Counted from the stretch's first letter, positions 29,825 to 38,472 are shown. The stretch: DNA of 64,000 nt from Saccharothrix algeriensis (GCF_016907655.1 NZ_JAFBCL010000001.1:5862001-5926000), one strand, 5' to 3'. Notes: a model not told the origin generated them from the sequence alone. Program-made: numbers and translations.

Positions 29825-30589
29825 TCACTCCGACGGATACGTCCGCCGGTCGAACACGAGGTGGATCGGACCACCGGTGCGGAAGAGGTGGGGGAGGATC
29901 TCCGGAGGCTTGAACCCGTGGTCCGGGAGCTCGTCGATCGGCACCCAGTCGAAGCGCTCCCCCTCGTGAGGAACCTGCCGGACCAGTCCCGGAGGCAGGT
30001 CGCGAGGCCAGTCGAGCCTGAAGTAGAAGCCGACCTCCTGGTGGAGCACGCCACCGTCCTCGTAGACCGCCTCGGATATCAGCGCGGGGTCCCCCACCGC
30101 CAAGGAAACCCCGATCTCCTCGACGAGTTCGCGGTGCACCGCAGCGGCGGCGGACTCCCCGAACCGGACTTTGCCGCCGGGTGGGAAGCACCCGTCGACC
30201 ACGTCCGCGTAGCAGACCAGCAGTCGCCCGTCGTGGACGACGATGCCCGCCGCGCGCAACTTGTAGCTGTTCCCGGAGCCCCACCAGGCGATGTCCGGCC
30301 CGGCGGACGGACTTTCCGCGACGAGCTTCTCGAAGAAGAACTGGTGCTTCGGGAACGGCTCGTCGCGCTCGTGCCCGCCCCGGGGCGGGCACGAGCGCGA
30401 CACCTGGAACAACCGCCACCCGTCACGCAGCGCCCCGATTCCCGTTCCATAGGGCGGTTCCCCGTCTTCCACGGTGGTGGGAGACGCGGTTCCGGTCCCG
30501 TCGTACCGGGACCACGCGATCACCTTCGAGTCGAGCGCGGGCGCGGACAGGTACAACACCAGGACCTGCTGCCGGAGTGTGCTCGCCAT
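29825..30589 (-). CDS. NUDIX hydrolase with an extra N-terminal domain
   Basis: A 254-residue protein. Residues about 105-235 form a NUDIX domain; the box fits G-x5-E-x7-R-E-x2-E-E-x-G, starting GGKVRFGE near residue 138. The first 100 residues (aromatic and polar, ending HQFFFEKLV) are an additional domain that I cannot assign. NUDIX enzymes cleave X-linked nucleoside diphosphates. In this cluster it may clean up an activated intermediate, or be an unrelated housekeeping gene. ATG 30589 was chosen as the first start giving a complete N-terminal domain. It is separated from the adenylation gene by 278 bases and from the exporter by 98. Confidence 0.75.
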   Translation of the reverse strand: MASTLRQQVLVLYLSAPALDSKVIAWSRYDGTGTASPTTVEDGEPPYGTGIGALRDGWRLFQVSRSCPPRGGHERDEPFPKHQFFFEKLVAESPSAGPDIAWWGSGNSYKLRAAGIVVHDGRLLVCYADVVDGCFPPGGKVRFGESAAAAVHRELVEEIGVSLAVGDPALISEAVYEDGGVLHQEVGFYFRLDWPRDLPPGLVRQVPHEGERFDWVPIDELPDHGFKPPEILPHLFRTGGPIHLVFDRRTYPSE

Positions 30590-30687
30590 GTGCTTCAGAC
30601 CCGCTCCCGATCGCTTGTGCCGATGTCGGAACACCTGCGTCGATGTTCGTGGCGGCCTCTCGCCGCTCAGGGCCTCCCTCGTGCGGC

Positions 30688-31323
30688 TCAGGTCGTCGGC
30701 GTCGCGACCACGGCGACCGCCAGCGCGCAGAGGATCGCGCCGCCGACGCCCCGGACCCTGCGCAGCCACCGGGTGTCGCCGTCCACCGCGCGCTGGGCGA
30801 TCCGACCGCTCAGCAGGCCGATCGTGGCGTCGGTCAGGAAGCCCATGAGGGCGAAGAGCGCCCCCAGGAACGCCAGCTGGAACCCGACGTCGCCCGCCGC
30901 CTGGTCGGTGAACTGCGGCAGGAAGGTCAGGTAGAAGACGAGGATCTTCGGGTTGGTGACGTTGACCAGCGTCGAGCTGCCGACGATCCTGCCGTAGGAG
31001 AACCGCGAGCCCCCGGTGGCCACCGCCAGCCCGGATCGGTCCCGGATCATCTGCACGCCCAGGTAGAGCAGGTACGCCGCCCCCGCGAACCGCAGCACGA
31101 CCAACGGCCACTCGGCGAGTCGCAGGACGAGCGAGACCCCGACCGCCGCGAGCACCGTGTGGAAGATCATCCCGAGGGCGATGCCGGTGGCCGCCGACAG
31201 GCCACCGCGCCATCCCCGGGTGAGGCCGAACGTCACCACGTACATCATGTCGGGACCGGGCGTCACGCAGATGACGAAAGCAGCCAGCAGGAACGCGCCG
31301 AACACGTCGGCCGGAATCGACAT
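30688..31323 (-). CDS. LysE/RhtB-family amino acid exporter
   Basis: A 211-residue membrane protein with the family's opening (AFVICVTPGPDMMYV) and about six hydrophobic segments spread over the full length; the loop motif STLVNVTNPKILVFY is typical. Proteins of this family export amino acids and their derivatives across the cytoplasmic membrane. The position within a group of genes for an unusual amino acid suggests export of that amino acid or of a related product. ATG 31323 is preceded by GGGGAGGGG about 11 bases upstream; the gap to the desaturase gene is 19 bases, so the two are probably cotranscribed. Confidence 0.85.
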   Translation of the reverse strand: MSIPADVFGAFLLAAFVICVTPGPDMMYVVTFGLTRGWRGGLSAATGIALGMIFHTVLAAVGVSLVLRLAEWPLVVLRFAGAAYLLYLGVQMIRDRSGLAVATGGSRFSYGRIVGSSTLVNVTNPKILVFYLTFLPQFTDQAAGDVGFQLAFLGALFALMGFLTDATIGLLSGRIAQRAVDGDTRWLRRVRGVGGAILCALAVAVVATPTT

Positions 31324-31342
31324 CCGGTGGTGCCCCTCCCCG

Positions 31343-32437
31343 TCAGACGGCTTCCCGGACGGCCGCGCTTCCGGTCGATCGCTTCGCGGAGTGGTACTCG
31401 GCCAGCCGCCGGACGATGTCGGACAACGCGCTCGGCTGCGCCTGCGGCCCCCTGGTGAACAGCCCGCCGAACGACCGGTCCACCTCGGCGTACCGCGGGT
31501 CCGCCAGCCGGATCCGGTGCGCGGCCTCGAGGTTCCAGTACGGAGTGCGGGGGTCGAGGTGGTGGTCGAGGTGGTGGTGGTCGGCGTAGGTGCCCGTCAG
31601 GAACCGCTCCAGGCCGCGGCTCTTGCGGTTCCTGGTCATGTAGAGGTCGACGTTGGTGAACTTCACCGCGGGTGTGTGCTCGGAGAGCTCGATGTACCAA
31701 CCGATGATCTGGAAGGCGGTGAGGTAGGGGACCAGCCAGAACAGCACGAACTCGGCCACCGTGCCGGTGGTGGTCACCACGCCGGCCACCGCCGCCCAGA
31801 ACACGAGGAACGCCCGCTTGTCCCGGCGCGTCCGGACGCTCCAGTACTCGTTCAGCACCTCCTGCTCCGCGCCGGTGGACCCCAGTCGCCGGATCCGGTC
31901 CCGGAACAGGAAGTAGAGGTGGGACACGACCTTCGAGCCGATCGCGGGCAGGATGATCATCCGCAGGACGAGTTGCCGCTTGGTGCCCGGGCGGTAGACG
32001 CCCTCCTCGATGAAGTACTTCAGGTCGGGGTCCTGTTCGGGATCGCCGAGCTTCGGGTGGTGCGTGGCGACGTGCGCCCTCTTGTAGCCGTAGTGCGTTT
32101 GGAAGATCGGGTACGCCGAGAGCACCGTGCCCAGCACGAGGTTCAGCCTGCGGTTCGCCGCGAGCATTCCGTGCGCGCTCTCGTGGAGGAGGTTGGAGAA
32201 GGCTCGCTGGCGCGAGCCGATCAGCACCAGTGCGACCGGGTACGACCACCAGCTCAACCGGACGCACAGGACCACGGCGGCGGCGATGACGGCGACGTCC
32301 CGGAGGTACCCGAGCGGCGCGTGCCAGTTGTCCAGCCTGTTCAGCGCTTTGATTTTCTCGTCGATCTCCTTGGCGAAGCGGATCGTCCGGAACTTCCGCC
32401 CGTCATGGGCCCAGGAGTCCGAAGTGGTCGAATCCAT
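31343..32437 (-). CDS. Membrane fatty acid desaturase (three His boxes)
   Basis: A 364-residue integral membrane di-iron enzyme. The three histidine boxes are HESAHG (85-90), HVATHH (122-127) and HHLDHH near residue 300, with hydrophobic segments at about 47-75, 98-112 and 215-250. Such enzymes desaturate or hydroxylate acyl chains, or oxidise membrane-borne small molecules. The GTG/ATG choice is settled by ATG 32437, which has a G-rich RBS (GGGGGG) just upstream. It begins the minus-strand gene group 32437-25948. Its link to either cluster is unproven: it could act on an acyl starter of the hybrid line, or simply on membrane lipids. Confidence 0.85.
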   Translation of the reverse strand: MDSTTSDSWAHDGRKFRTIRFAKEIDEKIKALNRLDNWHAPLGYLRDVAVIAAAVVLCVRLSWWSYPVALVLIGSRQRAFSNLLHESAHGMLAANRRLNLVLGTVLSAYPIFQTHYGYKRAHVATHHPKLGDPEQDPDLKYFIEEGVYRPGTKRQLVLRMIILPAIGSKVVSHLYFLFRDRIRRLGSTGAEQEVLNEYWSVRTRRDKRAFLVFWAAVAGVVTTTGTVAEFVLFWLVPYLTAFQIIGWYIELSEHTPAVKFTNVDLYMTRNRKSRGLERFLTGTYADHHHLDHHLDPRTPYWNLEAAHRIRLADPRYAEVDRSFGGLFTRGPQAQPSALSDIVRRLAEYHSAKRSTGSAAVREAV

Positions 32438-32968
32438 GAATCCCCCCGCGAAGCCCTGCCCGCTGGGCGCGCGACGCGGACCGCGGTCGCGCGCGGCCGG
32501 GTTCCCGGCGAATCCGTGTCGACATCGGCCGGCGAACGGCTGCGGCGGCGCCCTGCCGATCCGAGGCGGTGAACGCCCAGCGAGAGAATGATCGTGCCCC
32601 CTTGCCCCCGGAATGGACTTTAACGCCGGGGTGTCTTTCCCACAACGGCCTGTGATCCGGGGCACACGATTTGCCGTCGGGTGGAATATCCATTTCGGGT
32701 GGATGTCGCGGCCCGGTCGCCGCTCCGCGATCCGGCGGGGGTCCACGCCGATCACGGCCCGGCGGTCGCCGCGGCGGGACGGCGGCCGTTCCCCTGCGCC
32801 GTAGCATGCCACCGGGTGCTCGCGCCAACTGCGGCCGCGTGTCCCACGATGCGGAAAGCCGTCGATTCCCGTGTCCGTGACGACGACGGGAAAAGGGCGG
32901 TCGCGTGCACCGGGGCGAGGGCTCTGCGCGGCTCGGACACCGGTGGAGCCCACGGCTTCGCGGACCCG

Positions 32969-32998
32969 TTGCCGGGGTGGAGTTGGGCTCGGTATAAT
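32969..32998 (+). promoter_or_regulatory. Near-consensus promoter reading toward the regulator gene
   Basis: TTGCCG (32969-32974), an 18-base spacer and TATAAT (32993-32998). A perfect TATAAT is rare in DNA of this GC content. It reads toward the atypical response regulator, leaving a leader of more than 550 bases in which the three inverted repeats lie. Confidence 0.6.
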
Positions 32999-33131
32999 TT
33001 CCCGCTCCTTAATGGGTTGCCCTGTGAAACCCTCGCATTCGGCCGCCGGAAGCCGCCGGCGGGCGCTTCACCGGAGTGGGACCGGGCGGCCTCGTCGCGC
33101 GCGTCGGCCTTTCACGCTGGTCCCCTGAGCT

Positions 33132-33160
33132 GCGATAACGTGGCGAATCTGCATTATCGC
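33132..33160. repeat. Inverted repeat, possible operator
   Basis: GCGATAA (33132-33138) and TTATCGC (33154-33160), perfect 7-base arms separated by 15 bases. The spacing places the two arms about two helical turns apart, which fits binding of a dimeric regulator. It is downstream of the promoter at 32969-32998. Confidence 0.45.
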
Positions 33161-33232
33161 TCACCTTTGCCGGCGGCGTTTCCACATTCCCCGGAGGTCT
33201 CCGCGCGCTTCGGGGCACGTTGCGAACGCGAA

Positions 33233-33246
33233 GTGATCAAGATCAC
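33233..33246. repeat. Perfect 14-base palindrome, possible operator
   Basis: GTGATC-AA-GATCAC, a perfect dyad of two 6-base arms and a 2-base centre. Short dyads of this kind serve GntR/FadR- or CRP-type regulators; which one cannot be told. Confidence 0.45.
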
Positions 33247-33450
33247 AATGAGTGTTCTCCGGGGAAAGCGGTGGTCCACAATTGGAAATGGTGGAAGTGG
33301 GGGGAAACGGTTTCACCGCGGTGCCGATCGACGGTGCGCGAGCACGTCGGGGGCCGCGGGTGGCAGCCCGTCCGGATTGACCGGCGTGGTGTCGTGACCA
33401 CCCCCTCGGCCACACTCGGCACCCGGCGGGTGCCATCGCGCGGACATCGG

Positions 33451-33475
33451 TTTGCCCTGCACAGTGCAGTGCAAA
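33451..33475. promoter_or_regulatory. 25-base dyad, strong operator candidate
   Basis: A 25-base inverted repeat centred on A33463 with 11 of 12 base pairs matching; the outer arms are TTTGC and GCAAA and the core is CTGCACAGTGCAG. It lies about 100 bases before the start codon of the atypical response regulator, where a repressor (TetR or butyrolactone-receptor type) or the regulator itself could bind. Confidence 0.6.
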
Positions 33476-33573
33476 CGGGCGGCCCGGGGCTCGCGCGTGC
33501 TTCAGGCGAACGACCATGGGGGGGCTGGTGGTTCAGCGGGTCTTCCGGCTCCATGACCGACGAGGGGCCGGCA

Positions 33574-34263
33574 ATGCGCATTCTTGTGATCGAGAACGAC
33601 CGGGCCGATGCGGCGTCCTTGGCGAGCGGGATGTCGCGGCACGGGTACGAGGTGTCCGTGGTGAGCACCGGGGCCGCGGCGCTCAAGGCTTTTCACCAAG
33701 CGGAGTTCGTCCTGCTGGCCCTGGAACTGCCCGACATCGACGGGCTGGAGGTGTGCCGCTGCATCCGCGCGGCCGGCGACCTGCCGATCATCGCGGTGAC
33801 CCGGCGCGACACCGAGTTGGACCGGGTGCTCGGCCTGCAGGCGGGCGCTGACGACTACCTGGCCAAGCCGTACGGCTTCCGCGAGCTGTTGGCCAGGATG
33901 GACGCGGTGCTGCGCCGGGCGCGGCCCACCCCGTCGGCGCCGAAGCAGGTCTCGCGCGGGCGGCTGCGCATCGACGGCCACACCAGGGAGGTGCGCCTGG
34001 GCGACAAGCGGGTGGTGGTGACCCGCAAGGAGTTCGACCTGCTGTTCCTGCTGGCGTCCCAACCGGACACCGTGGTCTCCCGCAAGCAGCTGATGTCGCG
34101 GGTCTGGGCGGAGACGTGGATGGAATCCGCGCGCACCATAGACACCCACGTCAGCAGCCTGCGCAGCAAGCTCGGGTCGCGGGACTGGATCATCACCGTG
34201 CGCGGCGTCGGGTTCCGGATGGGCTGCGCCGATCACGCGACCGCCGGGTTTGAGGAGTCGTGA
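33574..34263 (+). CDS. Atypical OmpR-family response regulator (JadR1-like), cluster activator
   Basis: A 229-residue protein: receiver domain in residues 1-115 and winged-helix DNA-binding domain in 130-222 (RKEFDLLFLL, TIDTHVSSLRSKLG, RGVGFRMG). The phospho-acceptor Asp of ordinary receivers is replaced by Ala49 (LLALELPD where LLDLxLPD is expected), while the Thr and Lys of the active site (AVTRR, AKPYG) and Asp9 remain. It therefore cannot be switched by normal phosphorylation. Atypical regulators of this group, such as JadR1 of the jadomycin cluster, activate angucycline genes and are tuned by binding the end product. No histidine kinase gene is adjacent. ATG 33574 is preferred over ATG 33553 because GAGGGG lies 7 bases before it. 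Confidence 0.88.
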   Translation: MRILVIENDRADAASLASGMSRHGYEVSVVSTGAAALKAFHQAEFVLLALELPDIDGLEVCRCIRAAGDLPIIAVTRRDTELDRVLGLQAGADDYLAKPYGFRELLARMDAVLRRARPTPSAPKQVSRGRLRIDGHTREVRLGDKRVVVTRKEFDLLFLLASQPDTVVSRKQLMSRVWAETWMESARTIDTHVSSLRSKLGSRDWIITVRGVGFRMGCADHATAGFEES

Positions 34264-34269
34264 CGGGAG

Positions 34270-34300
34270 TTGACACAGCTCTGTACCGCGGTGCCTTGAC
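34270..34300 (+). promoter_or_regulatory. Shared 31-base motif, copy 1 (before the cyclase/minimal PKS operon)
   Basis: Begins TTGACACAG at 34270 and ends with CCTTGAC at 34300; the two TTGA elements are 26 bases apart. The copy at 49666-49696 matches at 24 of 31 positions with the same 26-base spacing. It lies just after the regulator gene and before the cyclase ATG at 34448. Either TTGACA is a -35 box or the pair of TTGA elements is a direct-repeat binding site for an OmpR-type regulator. Confidence 0.6.
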
Positions 34301-34447
34301 CGGTCGGAGCCCCGCGGCCGACGATGAGAACAGGTCCACCGGATGCCTTGTGAGCGGGGAACGAGCGGTTGCCCCCGCGTTCCCGGTGGAAGTCGCCGAC
34401 AGCGTCGTCGACACCGGATTCGTGTGCGATGTAAGGGGGATGCACGG

Positions 34448-34777
34448 ATGCACAGCACCTTGATAGTGGCCAGGATGGACCCGGGGTCCAGCACGGACGT
34501 GGCCAGGCTGTTCAGCGATTTCGACGCCACCGACGTGCCGCACCGCATGGGCACCCGCAGGCGCCAGCTGTTCTCCTACCGGGGTTTGTACTTCCACCTG
34601 CAGGACTTCGACTCCGACAACGGCGGCGAGCTGATCGAGAGGGCCAAGTCCGACCCGAGGTTCGTCGGCATCAGCGAGGACCTCAAGCCGTTCATCGAAG
34701 CCTACGACCCCACCACCTGGCGCTCGCCCAAGGACGCCATGGCGCAGCGCTTCTACGCCTGGGAAGGGGGCAGGTGA
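34448..34777 (+). CDS. TcmI-family polyketide cyclase
   Basis: A 109-residue protein of the TcmI/JadI family (ferredoxin-like dimeric fold). The opening TLIVARMDP and the pattern R-R-x-L-F-S-Y-R-G-L-Y-F-H-L are those of aromatic polyketide cyclases that shape the last rings of angucyclines and tetracenomycins. It is normally the gene directly before the ketosynthase, as here. ATG 34448 follows AAGGGGG by about 8 bases; an ATG at 34440 is out of frame. The stop overlaps the GTG of the ketosynthase gene (GTGA). Confidence 0.93.
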   Translation: MHSTLIVARMDPGSSTDVARLFSDFDATDVPHRMGTRRRQLFSYRGLYFHLQDFDSDNGGELIERAKSDPRFVGISEDLKPFIEAYDPTTWRSPKDAMAQRFYAWEGGR

Positions 34778-36045
34778 GCGGCAGGCGGGTGGCGATCACC
34801 GGCATCGGCGTGACCGCGCCGGGCGGGATCGGCGCCAAGGCGTTCTGGGACCTGCTCGCCGCCGGCCGCACCGCCACCCGGCTGATCAGCACCTTCGACG
34901 CGGCCGGCTTCCGCTCCCGGGTCGCCGCCGAGATCGACTTCGACGCCGAGCGCAGCGGCCTGTCGCCGCAGCAGGTCCGGCGGATGGACCGGGCCGCCCA
35001 ACTGGCCGTGGTCTCGGCGCGGGAGGCGGTGTCGGACTCCGGGCTGGGCTTCGCCGACCTCGACCCGCACCGGATCGGGGTCACCATCGGCAGCGCGGTC
35101 GGCGCGACCATGGGTCTGGACCAGGAGTACCGGGTGGTCTCCGACGGCGGCAGGTTGGAGCTGGTCGACCACCGGTACGCGGTCAAGCACCTCTACGACC
35201 ACTTCGTGCCCAGCTCGTTCGCCGTCGAGGTGGCCTGGGAGGTCGGCGCGGAGGGCCCCGCCTCGGTCGTCTCCACCGGCTGCACCTCGGGCATCGACGC
35301 GGTGGGGCACGCGGTCGAGCTGATCCGCGAGGGCAGCGCCGACGTGGTGGTGGCCGGCGCGACCGACGCGCCGATCTCGCCGATCACCCTGGCCTGCTTC
35401 GACGCGATCAAGGCCACCACCCCGCGCGACGACGACCCGGCCGCCGCGTCGCGGCCGTTCGACCGGTCCCGCAACGGTTTCGTCCTCGGCGAGGGCTCGG
35501 CGGTGTTCGTGCTGGAGGAGCTGGGCGCGGCGCGGCGCCGGGGCGCGCACGTCTACGCCGAGGTCGCCGGCTACGCCACGCGCTGCAACGCCTTCCACAT
35601 GACCGGCCTGCGCCCCGACGGGACGGAGATGGCCGAGGCGATCCGGGTCGCCCTGGACGAGGCCCGGGTGGACCCGACGGAGGTCGACTACATCAACGCG
35701 CACGGCTCCGGCACCAAGCAGAACGACCGGCACGAGACCGCCGCGTTCAAGCGCGCCCTCGGCGAGCACGCCCGGCGCACCCCGATCAGCTCCATCAAGT
35801 CGATGGTGGGCCACTCCCTGGGCGCCATCGGCTCCATCGAGATCGCCGCCTCGGCGCTGGCGATGGAGCACGGCGTGGTCCCGCCCACGGCCAACCTGCG
35901 CACCCCGGACCCGGAGTGCGACCTGGACTACGTCCCGATCACCGCCCGGGAGCACCGCACCGACACCGTGCTGAGCGTCGGCAGCGGCTTCGGCGGCTTC
36001 CAGAGCGCCATCGTGCTCGCCCGGCCCGACCGGAGGGCGGCATGA
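34774..36045 (+). CDS. Type II PKS ketosynthase alpha (KS-alpha)
   Basis: A 423-residue ketosynthase. Cys170 in STGCTSGIDAVG is the acyl-carrying residue, with His in NAHGSGTKQND and in VGHSLGAIGS; GSGFGGFQSA is near the C-terminus. With the chain length factor it forms the heterodimer that builds the poly-beta-keto chain on the ACP. The order cyclase, KS-alpha, KS-beta, ACP, KR, aromatase matches angucycline clusters. GTG start at 34774. Confidence 0.97.
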   Translation: MSGRRVAITGIGVTAPGGIGAKAFWDLLAAGRTATRLISTFDAAGFRSRVAAEIDFDAERSGLSPQQVRRMDRAAQLAVVSAREAVSDSGLGFADLDPHRIGVTIGSAVGATMGLDQEYRVVSDGGRLELVDHRYAVKHLYDHFVPSSFAVEVAWEVGAEGPASVVSTGCTSGIDAVGHAVELIREGSADVVVAGATDAPISPITLACFDAIKATTPRDDDPAAASRPFDRSRNGFVLGEGSAVFVLEELGAARRRGAHVYAEVAGYATRCNAFHMTGLRPDGTEMAEAIRVALDEARVDPTEVDYINAHGSGTKQNDRHETAAFKRALGEHARRTPISSIKSMVGHSLGAIGSIEIAASALAMEHGVVPPTANLRTPDPECDLDYVPITAREHRTDTVLSVGSGFGGFQSAIVLARPDRRAA

Positions 36046-37280
36046 CCACCGCCACGACCACCGCGGGGAAGCCGAAGGTCGTCGTCACCGGCATCGGCGC
36101 CGCGGCGCCCAACGGCGTCGGCACCCACGAGTACTGGTCGGCCACCAGGGTCGGCCGCAACGCCATCGGCCGGGTCACCCGGTTCGACCCGACGCCCTAC
36201 CCGGCGCGGCTGGCCGGGGAGATCACCGACTTCACCGCGGCCGACCACCTGCCCGGCAGGCTGCTGCCGCAGACCGACCGGATGACCAGGATCGCCCTGG
36301 CCGCCGCCGACTGGGCGCTCACCGACGCCAAGGTCGACCCGTCCTCCTTCGACGCCTACGAGATGGGCGTGATCACCGCCAGCTCCTCGGGCGGGTTCGA
36401 GTTCGGCGAGAACGAGCTGCGCAAGCTGTGGAGCATGGGCAGCCAGCACGTCAGCGCCTACCAAGCCTTCGCCTGGTTCTACGCGGTCAACAGCGGGCAG
36501 ATCTCCATCCGCAACGGCATGAAGGGCCCCAGCGGGGTGGTGGTCAGCGACCAGGCCGGCGGGCTGGACGCCCTGGCCCAGGCGCGCAGGCAGATCCGCA
36601 AGGGCACCCCGCTGGTCCTCTCCGGCAGCATCGACGCGCCCATCTGCCCGTGGGGCTGGGTGGCGCAGCTCGCGGGCGGCAGGCTCAGCACCGTCGAGGA
36701 CCCCGAGCGCGCGTTCGTGCCGTTCGACCGGTCCGCCACCGGGCACGTGCCGGGTGAGGGCGGGGCGATGCTGGTGCTGGAGGACGCCGATCGGGCCGCC
36801 GAGCGCGGCGCCCGCGCCTACGGCGAGCTGGCGGGCTACGGGGCCACCTTCGACCCCGCGCCCGGCTCCGGTCGGGAACCGGGGCTGCGCCGCGCGGCGG
36901 AGCTGGCGATGGCCGACGCGGGGGTGACCGCCGACGAGGTGGACGCGGTGTTCGCCGACGCGGCCGGGGTGCCCGAGCTCGACCGGGTCGAGGCGGGGGT
37001 CATCGTCGACCTGTTCGGTCCGCGCGGGGTGCCGGTCACCGCGCCCAAGACCATGATCGGCAGGCTCTGTTCGGGAGCGGCCCCGCTCGACGTGGCCACC
37101 GCGCTGCTGGCCATCGAGGAGGGCATGATCCCGCCCACCACCAACACCAAGCCCGACCTGAGGCTGGGCCTCGACCTGGTGCTGCACCGGCCCAGGCCCG
37201 CCTCGGTGCACACCGCCCTGGTGCTGGCCAGGGGCTACGGCGGGTTCAACTCGGCCGTGGTCGTGCGCGCCGCCCGCTGA
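36042..37280 (+). CDS. Type II PKS chain length factor (KS-beta)
   Basis: A 412-residue ketosynthase homologue in which the active-site Cys is replaced by Gln171 (VSDQAGGLDAL), the hallmark of chain length factors; this Gln drives decarboxylation of malonyl-ACP and the protein sets chain length. The segment QAFAWFYAVNSGQISIRNG lines the chamber. ATG 36042 overlaps the KS-alpha stop (ATGA), ensuring equal amounts of both subunits. Decaketide length would suit an angucycline, but I did not deduce length from gating residues. Confidence 0.96.
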   Translation: MTTATTTAGKPKVVVTGIGAAAPNGVGTHEYWSATRVGRNAIGRVTRFDPTPYPARLAGEITDFTAADHLPGRLLPQTDRMTRIALAAADWALTDAKVDPSSFDAYEMGVITASSSGGFEFGENELRKLWSMGSQHVSAYQAFAWFYAVNSGQISIRNGMKGPSGVVVSDQAGGLDALAQARRQIRKGTPLVLSGSIDAPICPWGWVAQLAGGRLSTVEDPERAFVPFDRSATGHVPGEGGAMLVLEDADRAAERGARAYGELAGYGATFDPAPGSGREPGLRRAAELAMADAGVTADEVDAVFADAAGVPELDRVEAGVIVDLFGPRGVPVTAPKTMIGRLCSGAAPLDVATALLAIEEGMIPPTTNTKPDLRLGLDLVLHRPRPASVHTALVLARGYGGFNSAVVVRAAR

Positions 37281-37311
37281 CCCCGCGCCGCGGAACCGCA
37301 CCGCGGCGGGG
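37281..37311 (+). other. Intergenic hairpin between KS-beta and ACP genes
   Basis: GCCGCGG (37287-37293) pairs with CCGCGGC (37301-37307) across a 7-base loop, and the stem extends outward with one mismatch through C-G pairs. It begins right after the KS-beta stop, in a 102-base gap of an otherwise tightly packed operon. It may end some transcripts or protect the 3' end of the KS message, so that ACP and the downstream genes are expressed at another level. Confidence 0.45.
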
Positions 37312-37382
37312 TTCGCGACTTCACCATCCTCTGTAGACAGTCCTTGATAGACGCATCGACTTCGAAACGCAAGGGAAGAGCC

Positions 37383-37646
37383 ATGTCCGAGAAGAAGTTC
37401 ACCGTGGACGACCTGACCCGCATCCTGGCCGCCGGGGCGGGCACGGATGAGACCGTCGACCTCGGCGGCGACATCCTGGACTCCGACTTCGAGGAGCTGG
37501 GCTACGAGTCGCTGGCGCTGCTGGAGACCTGCGGCCTGATCGAGCGGGAGTTCGGCATCACCCTCGACGACGACACCGTCACCGAGCACCGGACGCCGCG
37601 CGCCATGGTCGACGCGGTCAACGCCAAGCTGGCCGCCGCCGCCTGA
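37383..37646 (+). CDS. Type II PKS acyl carrier protein
   Basis: An 87-residue ACP with the phosphopantetheine serine in LGYESLALLET (Ser43). Sequence and position identify it as the carrier of the minimal PKS. ATG 37383 has GGGAAG about 6 bases upstream. Confidence 0.96.
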   Translation: MSEKKFTVDDLTRILAAGAGTDETVDLGGDILDSDFEELGYESLALLETCGLIEREFGITLDDDTVTEHRTPRAMVDAVNAKLAAAA

Positions 37647-37689
37647 CGATCGCCGCGGGCAACCGGTGACAACACGAGGAGGACGGGAC

Positions 37690-38472
37690 ATGACGCAGGA
37701 CAAGCCGGTCGCGCTGGTCACCGGCGCCACCAGTGGCATCGGCTTGGCCGTCGCGCGGCAGCTGGGCGCCACCGGGCACGCGGTCTTCATCGGCGCCCGC
37801 GGCGCCGACGCCGTGGCGGCCACCGTGGCAGAGTTGCGCGCCGAGGGCCTCGACGTCGACGGGACCACAGTGGACGTGCGGTCGGGGACCGCGGTGAAGG
37901 ACTTCGTCCGGGCCGCGGTCGACCGCTACGGGCCGGTCGACGTGCTGGTCAACAACGCGGGCCGCAGCGGGGGCGGGGTCACCGCCGAGATCGCCGACGA
38001 GCTGTGGGACGACGTGATCGAGACCAACCTCGGCAGCGTCTTCCGGATGACCAGGGAGGTGCTGACCGCGGGCGGCATGAGGCGCAAGGCGCGCGGCCGG
38101 ATCGTCAACATCGCCTCCACCGCGGGCAAGCAGGGCGTGGTGCTCGGCGCGCCGTACTCGGCGTCCAAGCACGGCGTCGTCGGCTTCACCAAGGCGCTGG
38201 GCAACGAGTTGGCGCCCACCGGGATCACCGTCAACGCGGTGTGCCCCGGGTACGTGGAGACCCCGATGGCGGCCAGGGTGCGCGCCGGCTACGCCGAGGC
38301 TTACGGCGTCAGCGAGGACGCCATCCTGGAGAAGTTCCAGGCGAAGATCCCGCTGGGCCGCTACTCCACCCCCGACGAGGTGGCGGGCCTGGTCGGCTAC
38401 CTGGTGTCCGACACCGCCGCCTCCATCACCGCGCAGGCCATGAACGTCTGCGGCGGCCTGGGCAACTTCTGA
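37690..38472 (+). CDS. C-9 ketoreductase of the aromatic polyketide (SDR, actKR type)
   Basis: A 260-residue short-chain dehydrogenase. TGATSGIG (residues 11-18) is the NADPH loop, NNAG follows, and the catalytic Ser, Tyr and Lys are in NIASTAG and PYSASKHG. The XGG-type motif and length agree with actIII-like ketoreductases that reduce the C-9 carbonyl and so fix the first ring closure. RBS AGGAGG is ideal (8 bases before the ATG). Confidence 0.95.
   Translation: MTQDKPVALVTGATSGIGLAVARQLGATGHAVFIGARGADAVAATVAELRAEGLDVDGTTVDVRSGTAVKDFVRAAVDRYGPVDVLVNNAGRSGGGVTAEIADELWDDVIETNLGSVFRMTREVLTAGGMRRKARGRIVNIASTAGKQGVVLGAPYSASKHGVVGFTKALGNELAPTGITVNAVCPGYVETPMAARVRAGYAEAYGVSEDAILEKFQAKIPLGRYSTPDEVAGLVGYLVSDTAASITAQAMNVCGGLGNF

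Larger units (their letters stand above)
32438..33573. other. Long regulatory intergenic region between the two gene clusters
   Basis: A 1.1-kb stretch with no credible gene, lying between the divergent desaturase and response-regulator genes. It holds a near-consensus plus-strand promoter (32969-32998) and three separate inverted repeats (33132-33160, 33233-33246, 33451-33475), listed on their own. Local base composition is lower in GC than the genes (for example around 32990 and 33150), as expected for control DNA. Confidence 0.7.

Noticed and set aside
31157..32572. Plus-strand frame of 471 codons across the LysE and desaturase region
   Set aside because: Antisense to two genes with clear membrane segments and His boxes.
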